Origin: Hyaloperonospora brassicae
Taxonomy: Eukaryota; Oomycota; Peronosporomycetes; Peronosporales; Peronosporaceae
DNA: 64,000 nt
Direction: 5' to 3'
NCBI GenBank assembly: GCA_947650285.1
Contig: CANTFL010000272.1
Location: 124,001-188,000, forward strand
The translations under genes and the position numbers were made by a program. The first letter of the stretch is position 1. Each line of letters begins with the position of its first letter. Of the stretch, positions 46,101 to 53,466 are shown piece after piece. The notes beneath the pieces are model-generated. The model ran no database searches and had not been told where the DNA came from. It saw only the letters and a program-made list of their open reading frames with translations.

Positions 46101-48879
46101 GGCGGGATCGATGGGCTCACGCATTCCGTCTACGGCGTCAAACACGTCTTCAGTGGCCACAGTCGGTAGCACATCGTCGACGAATGCGAGTCGCGCATCG
46201 AATGATGAAGTCTCACATATCATATGCGCGTGGCGCCACCATAAACGTGTGCAGTTGATGGATGGCCACAAAGAGCTATCAGAGCGCTCTCGTGAATTGC
46301 TGATTGAGCAGAAGCGCATGGCGTTTTCGGCGGCCCGGGCTAAGGTGACTGAGATTATACTTCCGGCCGCTAAACCTTCTGCTCGCAGCCGCTACCCAAG
46401 CGTGTCATCATCCACTTCACTCCGGCAAGTAAACGAGCAATCTGTCCTGTCGTCATCATCATCTGTTTCGTCACTTTCTGCTGGAGGACGTGACACACCT
46501 TCGTTTGATTCACCTAAGACACGCCCCTTTCCATCCGGTCGAAGCGCATCCGTGGACAATTCTTTGCTAGTGAAGAAGAATAGTTTCCAGAGTCGGATGT
46601 GCAAGGATTCGGGCAGTCTGGAAGGCTTCGGACGTACGTCATTCACGTCGGTATCCCAGTTGTCCGAATTTGCGGCTTTCCCCGTTGAAGACATTGTGGA
46701 CATGCGGGGAAGCTTATCGTCGTCTTGTGCATCAGGAAGCACTGGACACATAAGCGTTGACTCGTCCAGTGCTGGATCATCGGACGCAGACTTGATGAAG
46801 CGGTCGCTCTCGCGTAAGCGGGATTTCCTCATGGTTACATCGGAGGTGTTTCGTGACGAGGGAGGCGACTACCAGACTCGTAAGATTCTTTTCCAGGCAC
46901 GTGATGACGACTTCTCTGTGGCTTCACGGGTACCCACTCACTCAAACTCAGGGCGCGAGTTGCTACCACCTGGCCGTGCAGGCTCAACGAGCTCATCATC
47001 GTTGAGCCAAAAGCCTAAAAAGGCGGGAAGCGCTGGCAAGATAGGAAGCACGGGCAAGATAGGAAGCGCGGGCAAATTGGGCAGCATGGGAAGCGGGAGT
47101 GCCATGGGGAGCGCGATGGGAAGTGCGATGGGGAGTGCGATAGGTAGCGCGTTAGCCAGACGCAGTGGTAGTCACCACTCCTTAAACGAAAGTGCTAGCT
47201 CGGTCAGCAGTTCGTTACGATCTGTGGCTACGGAAGATGGCAATGTGGAAGAGTTTGATATGGAAGGCATTGATTGCGTCCAGGTGATGGAGATTGACGA
47301 TGAGGACGAAGACGGTATAGTGAACTGCGGGATTTCGCGCAAAAGCAGCGACTCTTCGTCACGGCATTTTCACCATCGCGCGAGTGACAGCAGCCGTGCG
47401 AGCAGCAGCCACAATCACAGTCATTCTGCTGGTATGGAAAGTCTTTCTGGCGGAAGCATTGATTCGGATAGCTCCGATTACTCTGACGTGGAGTGTGATG
47501 TGGACGTCGACACCACGTTCAGCGATCTTATTGCGACTCCTAACCAACTTGATATAATCAGCCAAGACGATGAGGAAATTGCGCCCATTGCCATAACTGG
47601 ACCTCCAGCAACGTCCGAGATAGAGTCATTCGATGTGGACAGCTGTGACATTCTTGCATATAAGTCACCGGCGTCGGAGACCTCGGACTCAATGGCCATG
47701 TCTATGCCCGTATACGTGCCATTACTGGATATTGTGCAGGTGTACGTAAGCAGCAAAATTCGTGAAAATCTTACGCTCGCGATTCGGTCGGGTTACGCAG
47801 AGGCGAAAGGCGCTCGATCGTACATGGAAGACCGCAGTATTGGACAGACGACTTGTGACCTGTCTCAGTATCCAGCTGCACTTGCGGATAATTATGCCTC
47901 GTTAGCATTTTTCGCGGTACATGATGGCCACAATGGCACGGATACGGCGGTGAAATTGCAAAATGAGTTGCACCATCGGTTCTTTGCTGAAGGAAATGGA
48001 TTTGTGGAGTCCCCTGTAGCCTGTATCTCGTCAGTCTGTGAGGCTCTGGACAATGAAATTTTGGAGAGCCAAAACCAGAGCGTATTGCCTAAGCGTAAGC
48101 GCACTATGGCTGCTGACGAATTGCAACGTTACCTTAAAGCCGAAGCATCTGAGGCAAGTCTTTTGGAAGGCGAGTGCTGTGAGATTGATGGCCAGGTCGT
48201 GTGTGGAGATGAGGTGAAAGCTTTGCTGCAACCGATTTCATTCTCGGGATCTGCGAGCGTCTTTGTTGTGGTGGCGAAGCAGCGCAAGAAACGCCGGGTA
48301 CCGAGTGAGACTGAAGAAGGTGGTTTAGTAGCTGAGGAAATCCGGGAGCTTGAAAATGGCGAAAAGAGCGAGTTGGGATATGAAAGTGGTGCTAAAGAAG
48401 ACGAGGACCAGCCTACTCGGTTATACGTGGCCAATGTGGGGGACTGCCGTGCAGTTTTGTGCACTGCGGATGCGCGGGCAGTCGACTTGACGACGGACCA
48501 TAGAGCGTCTTTGCCAGCTGAACGAGCGCGCATCGAGGCAGCAGGCGGGTTCGTGCACAATGGCCGTCTGGACGGTATTCTTCAGATCTCACGCGGCTTC
48601 GGCGACCTGGCACACAAACAGGATGGTCACTTGGTCGTGACCCCTGACGTGAGCGAGCACGTGGTGGATTCTTCGGACCAGTTTCTGCTGCTCGCCAGTG
48701 ACGGTCTCTTTGACGTCCTCACTTCGCAACAGACTGTGAACTTTGTATTGCGTAAACTCCAAACTCACGGTGACGTCCAGCTCGCAGCACAAGAGCTCGT
48801 GCTTAAAGCGCAAGCATACTTTGCCCACGATAACATAAGCGTGATTATTGTGGCGCTGAATCAAAAGAATGACGCGTGA
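43153..48879 (+). CDS. Cyclic-nucleotide-binding protein kinase fused to a PP2C phosphatase
   Basis: A 1908-aa intronless protein joins opposing signalling enzymes. MGQRSS at the N-terminus fits N-myristoylation, so membrane attachment is likely. After a Glu/Gly-repeat and Ser-rich region come two cyclic-nucleotide-binding domains (about 315-440 and 445-565) with cassettes FGELALIYDDPRTATVRA and FGEMSLIYSEPRTASVRA; both keep Glu and Arg, and the RT signature resembles cGMP-type sites. A complete kinase domain (about 640-917) has GRGTFGRV, AVKIM, HRDIKPEN, DFG, GTPAFMAPE and DVWSLGATLY, closest in pattern to CaMKK rather than PKA/PKG. About 600 disordered Ser-rich residues follow. The C-terminus (about 1534-1905) is a PP2C metal-dependent phosphatase: ARSYMEDR, AVHDGHNG, VANVGDCRAVL, LDGILQISRGFGD, ASDGLFD and DNISVIIVAL, with metal-binding Asp residues present. 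cNMP control of both activities is inferred. Confidence 0.92.
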   Translation: MGQRSSTLRRDSDASADGSSASRVASSSSAVAAERSALAVRDCASTTVQREGEGEEEGEGEGEGKGEGEGEGEGEGVEEEEGGEEEESKTFVQQSETTTQQIIEVVHTSQSLDQEPSVHHQPLSTDEVDGLFSHIETSSSIESCPSPSGHAKPDDAQLLTRRGSMAPPKLARFRPSMDMMAKSLSFVNYESSSDSRSLDSSSSSSDEELAGSGEELVSDWLDEPEDAVLSPPSLPKRGRHASACSSVSSHAGNISVSYSAMHSGGGRVSNSSQHSMTGWASWLSSPDDVDEEDDADDEAVALTPFLRDNMPVYEIMKQVQLFRNLSQMQQEQVVRALKPAKFSDGDVIVAQGTRGSRFYMIAKGEAVVTKTVATSSHSITGLTPSSAGQTQERMITHLRAGHYFGELALIYDDPRTATVRAVGDVELLYLTQEDFRHIGQVHLSLMLQQVPLLARLSPQDQDIVLKCLRPANFCDGEYIVRQGDEGTRFYMITRGEAIVSETDVGPDKTTYEKELTRLYEGHVFGEMSLIYSEPRTASVRAVGPVKCLYLTKEDFDKCLLSDHFQRFIQEAYVEKATRRAMRLRLQQRANSVGSSTPQGGSRADSVSGTVIVPAPAPVSPAKATETKKLVKHRLKNGEVVVNKYVIKGDLGRGTFGRVKLCESQEDGQMYAVKIMHKTFVQRMAGKEDQLYDVLRREVAIMKKLNHRNVVRLVEVIDDPNSQKMYLVQEYVQHSLMTEVTQARRLNEPIARKYMRDLLTGLQYLHFHKVIHRDIKPENILVSSDSVAKIADFGTARMIMNDTETISGAKGTPAFMAPEMFDIDATYLGPAVDVWSLGATLYMMVIGHPPWMADNEILLAERVQRVELRFPKDVERTMEPHLKNLLQRMLTKDPALRISLKECFTHDWITKEGSDPLGLMTPEKNLTVSMDESERAIENIPERIDQRLTESLAQAHQLVKDRQEGSGPSLARTSSGRFATNMPVAGSMGSRIPSTASNTSSVATVGSTSSTNASRASNDEVSHIICAWRHHKRVQLMDGHKELSERSRELLIEQKRMAFSAARAKVTEIILPAAKPSARSRYPSVSSSTSLRQVNEQSVLSSSSSVSSLSAGGRDTPSFDSPKTRPFPSGRSASVDNSLLVKKNSFQSRMCKDSGSLEGFGRTSFTSVSQLSEFAAFPVEDIVDMRGSLSSSCASGSTGHISVDSSSAGSSDADLMKRSLSRKRDFLMVTSEVFRDEGGDYQTRKILFQARDDDFSVASRVPTHSNSGRELLPPGRAGSTSSSSLSQKPKKAGSAGKIGSTGKIGSAGKLGSMGSGSAMGSAMGSAMGSAIGSALARRSGSHHSLNESASSVSSSLRSVATEDGNVEEFDMEGIDCVQVMEIDDEDEDGIVNCGISRKSSDSSSRHFHHRASDSSRASSSHNHSHSAGMESLSGGSIDSDSSDYSDVECDVDVDTTFSDLIATPNQLDIISQDDEEIAPIAITGPPATSEIESFDVDSCDILAYKSPASETSDSMAMSMPVYVPLLDIVQVYVSSKIRENLTLAIRSGYAEAKGARSYMEDRSIGQTTCDLSQYPAALADNYASLAFFAVHDGHNGTDTAVKLQNELHHRFFAEGNGFVESPVACISSVCEALDNEILESQNQSVLPKRKRTMAADELQRYLKAEASEASLLEGECCEIDGQVVCGDEVKALLQPISFSGSASVFVVVAKQRKKRRVPSETEEGGLVAEEIRELENGEKSELGYESGAKEDEDQPTRLYVANVGDCRAVLCTADARAVDLTTDHRASLPAERARIEAAGGFVHNGRLDGILQISRGFGDLAHKQDGHLVVTPDVSEHVVDSSDQFLLLASDGLFDVLTSQQTVNFVLRKLQTHGDVQLAAQELVLKAQAYFAHDNISVIIVALNQKNDA
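43297..43410 (+). repeat. Homopurine GAAGGA tract coding for Glu/Gly repeats
   Basis: About 110 bp of almost pure purine (GAGAAGGAGAAGG units) encode alternating Glu and Gly in the fusion protein. The inverted partial copy at 60.3 kb has a shorter version, so the tract is length-variable. Such mirror-type purine tracts can form triplex DNA. Confidence 0.8.
47020..47160 (+). repeat. In-frame tandem repeats (GKIGS and MGSA units)
   Basis: Within the disordered linker of the fusion protein, a 15-bp-type unit encoding (S)AGKIGS-like peptides is repeated three times and is followed by a 12-bp unit encoding MGSA repeated about four times. The repeats keep the frame. Confidence 0.8.
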
Positions 48880-50234
48880 AATGGACGTCGGCCTCTTTTG
48901 TCACATGAAGAAGACCGAAGACCGACGAAGAAGCAGAAAAGTCTGGATTCGCGATTGGAAAATTGCGAGTTGTGACAGACAGATTGAGAGGATCTAAACG
49001 CTCATTGTATATCAAGCGCCGAGGAGACTGGCATTGGCAAACGCTCTCGCCCACTCATTGTCAAAGAGGATGAAGCAGTGCATCGCAGGTGCAAGAGTTC
49101 ACGCAAGGTACCACGACAGATGAACAACCAACATAACGAAGATGTTTTGGCGAGGCCAATCTTCAGCCTCGAGTACGATAAACCAACGAACTCGTGAGAA
49201 ATTATGCCGCGGCCCGTGTCAACGATTTGGTTGTTTTTTGGTCAATGGCGGCGGCATCCTGTGGCTGGAGAAGCATCACTTGCGCGGTGTCGAAACGTTA
49301 GCCCGTGACTACCGTCCTCGATACGGGTTAAAAATGACCAGAGCAAATAAGCACGAGGTGAATAAAGTTGACTGAGATATCGGTGCAAGCCTCTTGGCAA
49401 TAATCTACAGAGGCTCTTGGTCAATCGAACTTCTTCGATACTCACTCGATAAGGCAAATCAGTAGAAGTGGCAGTGAAGCCAAGCCGAAGGGCGCCGCCA
49501 CCGTCGATAAATCGCTGAGTTCAGGCGTGGCAGTTTTTATCAAAGCATGTTTCACACTGCTGGATACAACATAGCGCCACGTCTAAAGCACTGTCGAGCA
49601 TGAACGTCACCACAGCGATGCGCTACCTTTAAGCGGCGTCATGATCGCACCAACCACATCAGCATTCGGATCCTTGGATCCCAATACTGATGTGGTATAA
49701 ACGGAGCAGTGTTTGCACCACTAGATTTTGCGCACAGCTAAATCAAGAATCGATTCGGTTCGGGAGCTTTACACAGAGGAGAGCAGCGTGCAGACATGCT
49801 ATAACTACGCGTAAGTCAACTCGGAGCCGCAGCAAAGCGAAAACACCGGCGAGCCCGCACAAATGTACAACAGGCACGTCTGGTGCTGCTGTTGTGCCGA
49901 AGCATATAGTTCGACAACACAGATACTATTTGCGCTGCACCGATCTATTGAACACGTGGGGCCATACGCACAATTCGCGTGTGGTGAGGATCAAAATGGT
50001 GCGCTAATGAAGCAGGAAAACGTCATGAGACGTCGGTCGAGGCACATACTTTCATTCTGTCTTCGATTCTGCTTGTAAGGATTTCTGCTGATGGTGAATG
50101 TGTTATTTTTCAGCAGATAAAGTGATCCTTTGGCCAAATGAACACGGAATGTGTCACTTTGTGTCACCGAAGTGAACTTCTCACTTTAGAAGTTTACCGG
50201 TATCGGGTACTGTATACCAGTAAGAGCGAGTAAT
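48880..50234. other. Downstream intergenic region, no gene recognised
   Basis: Small frames at 49142-49375 and 49690-50007 have no domain and no codon pattern I would defend. The start of the interval holds the 3' flank of the kinase-phosphatase gene. Confidence 0.4.
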
Positions 50235-50482
50235 GTGACAAAAAGGCACAAGACAACAAGGAAAAAATTACGCAATAAGATGAAAAAAATCTCAATCTCC
50301 TACGAGAAGATTACAGCCCTCCAAACAATGATAAATATGTACCACGAAATAAAAAAGCGTGACAAAAAGGCACAAGACAACAAGGAAAAAATTACGCAAT
50401 AAGATGAAAAAATCTCAATCTCCTACGAGAAGATTACAGCCCTCCAAACAATGATAAATATGTACCACGGAATAAAAAAGCA
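50235..50482 (+). repeat. 124-bp tandem duplication
   Basis: Two head-to-tail units (50235-50358 and 50359-50482) are nearly identical; each begins GTGACAAAAAGGCACAAGAC. They differ by a one-base change in an A run and one substitution, so the duplication is recent. One frame reads as Lys-rich protein across the junction, but no gene is recognised. Confidence 0.9.
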
Positions 50483-50699
50483 ATTTCCCGATTGATAAAA
50501 TGGAGACAGTTTAAGATAAGGGAATCAAAAATATTCAGCAAATATTTGCAGGAAAAAGTAAACTCTACATTGATAAGAATAAAATCACCGAATCATAAAA
50601 AGTAAATAGCAAAAACACCCCACTGAGGTATACTAACTTTGTTTTTAATTATTATATATTTACAATAATATTTGGGACATTGCTTTTCCCAATTATTTA

Positions 50700-50822
50700 G
50701 AGCCGCTATTCACCACTCACTTTTCGCTAACCACCACTCACCCTATATTATGAAATATTGTGATTGGCTAGTTAAATCACAATATTTTAGTACATAGGGT
50801 GAGTGGTAGTTAGTGAAAAGTA
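50700..50822 (+). repeat. Left terminal inverted repeat of a DNA element, with internal hairpin
   Basis: GAGCCGCTATTCA followed by TCACTTTTCGCT matches, inverted, the sequence ending at 59845. Just inside, a second inverted repeat folds on itself: CGCTAACCACCACTCACCCTAT against ATAGGGTGAGTGGTAGTTAG, with AATATTGTGATT/AATCACAATATT nearer the loop. Confidence 0.65.
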
Positions 50823-51330
50823 ATTTGGAATGATTACTAATACTGAACTCGCATGCGCTAATACTGTTCGGATTACAGTAACCAGAGAGGAACAATTAAC
50901 GAGGAAGTAAATGGAAAAGAAAAATTTACTCTTATAAAACTATACACATTAAAAATTAGCTAACTGATTTAACCTAAAATGAATCAACCTTGAACATCCT
51001 TCTGGAAGCCTATTTCTTTCTCCTGTCACAACATCTGCTAGTAGTACGCACCTGCCTCCGCTTAGAACAGTGACGGTCACTTCAGCACATCGAGTGATCG
51101 TCTACTGAGCTTCCATCTCCAACAAAAACGAGCGCGATTTAGTATTTCTCAAACTTTGACGCTTGGAACACCACTTATATCAGCATGGACCTATTGCTTC
51201 ACACTGGTCGTTAGTGCATCCTTCTCGACAAGAGGTTATGTATGTAACACCCGGATCAATCAAGGAAAGATTTTACGCATCCAAGAACATTTTGAAGAGA
51301 GAATGAAGTCTTGGTTCAGGCAGCGAGTTA
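50823..51330 (-). other. Left internal part of the interrupted DNA element
   Basis: No intact gene is present. The minus strand near 51240-51170 reads a Cys-rich segment (SCREGCTNDQCEAIGPC) that may be the zinc-binding end of a transposase whose beginning lies beyond the Gypsy insertion at 59.4-59.6 kb. This is inference only. Confidence 0.3.
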
Positions 51331-51744
51331 TGTAACGGGGCACACCCTTGCGTGAACTTAACGCAAGGGTATCGTGCACCGACAAGCGTACACGAGGCAA
51401 CCGAGGACGAGGTAGGTAAGACAGAGGCAACACTGTCTTAGGGAAAAGTAGAGCTGTTATATTAATATAATTAAGTCTTTAACCACTGTCTCTCTGTTTG
51501 ACTTAACTTAATTATGTTAATATAACTGAGTGTATGGTGACGTCTCGTCACCACTCATTGCGCGCGTCTTGCGGCGATTGGTGGGTTGATATCGTCAAGA
51601 TATCAACCAATGAGCAGACTCTTTGGTCGACCCATCAATATCACCACAATTGGTGATATTGTTAAAAGCATATTCAACATAATATCCTTTATTGTCATTA
51701 TCTCTTCAAATGACAATTTTCATGTAACGGGCTGCCCCGTTACA
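51331..51744 (-). repeat. 3' LTR of Gypsy element B
   Basis: 414 bp. On the plus strand it starts TGTAACGGGGCACACCC and ends with the palindrome TGTAACGGGCTGCCCCGTTACA-like unit. It contains a CCCTTGCGT/ACGCAAGGG hairpin. Compared with the other LTR, a block of about 60-80 bp near 51370-51455 is replaced, the rest being very similar. Confidence 0.88.
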
Positions 51745-52195
51745 TCACCCCCTAACTGATAGTCACCGTGTGACTATCGAAAATATGGCGGCTACCCGTT
51801 GGCCACAATTGGGACAGGGAGCACTTGTTTGTTCAGGCCCATTCACTCCTGACCTTGCCTCGCATAGTTAACATGTCTGTGCGAGGTGACTCGAAGACCA
51901 CATAGCCTGCTGCTGTGCCAGCCTCTGCGGCAGACGCTTCGTCGTCTGCTGCTTGTTCTCCGTCTGCAGCAGAAGGTGCTGCAGACGCACGCGCTATCGC
52001 ACCACGTGCACATGATGACCTTGGCAATAAGGTCATCATTCTGGCGAGTCAGATGTGCCTGACTCGCGCAACGTTCCAGAGGCATCCCGGTCATCGGCGG
52101 TGCCTCATCGTTCGTCAAGAGCACTGTCGAACGAGCGGACTCGTGAAATGCAATACAGTCTGTTCGGCAGTAATGATATATTCGGTTATGAGTAG

Positions 52196-52762
52196 GATGA
52201 CTCATCACCGCGATCAACTCGTGCGTCTTCGCACGAGCGTGATGACGATGGCGCGAGCCGTCGTCAATCTGGGATCCGTGGTACCGACAAGGGTACCACT
52301 GTGAAGCGTGATGAGTTGAAGCCGTGGCGTTTGCCCGAACGGCTCATCAATAGCCTGTCTCACGAGACAGGCCAACACCATCGAATACCCTTATTCGATG
52401 CAACCGAGCTTCACGGCTTGAGTTCCAGCGCGAAGAACTTTCGCGCTGAGGAAGACTTTTATCTCGATGCTTTCTTGAAGCATCGATGGTACAATGGCAA
52501 CCAAAAGCGTGACAAGAACTCGCTTTTGGCGGCGGGGAACTTGTTCGTCCCAAATGTCAAGAATTTTGGACGAGAAGGGTGGCTTAAGAAGCTTGAGGCG
52601 ATACGCATCAAGTTCGAAAAGCGAACGCCAACCGGTGAAAGGTACCGGCTGCATCGTTTTTCAAGTGAGGCAGACATTCCTTGCCTCACTTGGGGTGATC
52701 CTTGTGCGTGTTGTGTTGACAACTCGCAACGTGCACATAGGTACGTGTATTCCCTAAGTTAG
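52196..52762 (+). CDS. Antisense accessory ORF 1 of Gypsy B
   Basis: This frame runs opposite to the retrotransposon, between the end of pol (52754) and the 3' LTR, where there is no sense coding. The product looks like a folded domain: WRLPERLINSLSHE, RIPLFDATELHGLSSSAKNF, HRWYNGNQKRDKNSLL, LFVPNVKNFGREGWLKKLEA and CLTWGDPC. No ATG lies near; the same frame continues upstream past a single TAG (52193) through a Ser/Arg/Asp-rich segment to about 52075. A recognisable relative occurs antisense in element A at 13306-13755. I do not recognise a function. It could be one exon or part of a single longer antisense protein with ORF 2. Confidence 0.5.
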   Translation, partial: DDSSPRSTRASSHERDDDGASRRQSGIRGTDKGTTVKRDELKPWRLPERLINSLSHETGQHHRIPLFDATELHGLSSSAKNFRAEEDFYLDAFLKHRWYNGNQKRDKNSLLAAGNLFVPNVKNFGREGWLKKLEAIRIKFEKRTPTGERYRLHRFSSEADIPCLTWGDPCACCVDNSQRAHRYVYSLS

Positions 52763-52953
52763 CCCTAGAGTAGGGCAAACATCTTGGCGGAGATGCGGGA
52801 CGCGATAGCAAACTTTCAACCCGTCTACAAGCGCCAAAAGCGCGTGTTTACCGATGGGCCCAGAACCAATCGGATGAGTCTCGTCATACTGGTGGACGAG
52901 ACCTTCAACGTCAGCCTTCAGCTGGGAACGAGGTTCCCAGCTGTCAAAGGAAG

Positions 52954-53466
52954 GTGGATACCCACGCCACCGGACGAGGTAACTCGTCCTTGATTCTGAA
53001 TCGTCACGGTGGTCCAAAATACGCTCCACAAGAAAGCGTCTACCGCCGTGAGAATCCACCAGTGGTTCTGTTGGCGGTGAAAAGACAAGGTCCGGCTCAA
53101 CCGCCGGGTCTGCAGGAGACTTTGGGTAACCATGAGCGTTACCTGACCGAGATGAGGGCGGGCGTAGATCACGAATACGATCGTCGGCACGACTTGATGG
53201 CGACCGTACGACATCTCCGTACCGATCGAAAGAAGGACCGATCAGAATTTGCGTTCGCTCAGCTTGAGAGCGAACGCAAAAAGCATCGTTTGCGCGACGA
53301 GCTAGAAGAGTCTCGTCGCGAGACCGCGTCGATGAAGGACCAACTTGAGCATTTCGTCCGTGATCACAAGAATCTGTTGGGGATTCTTGAGCGTGCCGGC
53401 TGTCTCCGTTCTCTCAAGAGGCTTCGTGCTGATAGTACGGGCGGAGACGACCAACATAGAACGTAG
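52954..53466 (+). CDS. Antisense accessory ORF 2 of Gypsy B, coiled coil
   Basis: A 170-codon frame antisense to the integrase tail, linker and chromodomain. The first ATG is at 53152, and the open frame begins earlier. It has a charged helical body with heptad-like leucines ([37 protein letters not shown]) and ends [12 protein letters not shown]. The antisense frame of element A has the same end and the same LNRHGG block. The first third is opposite the chromodomain, so sense-strand selection can explain part of the conservation. The rest faces a poorly conserved linker. Confidence 0.42.
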   Translation: MDTHATGRGNSSLILNRHGGPKYAPQESVYRRENPPVVLLAVKRQGPAQPPGLQETLGNHERYLTEMRAGVDHEYDRRHDLMATVRHLRTDRKKDRSEFAFAQLESERKKHRLRDELEESRRETASMKDQLEHFVRDHKNLLGILERAGCLRSLKRLRADSTGGDDQHRT

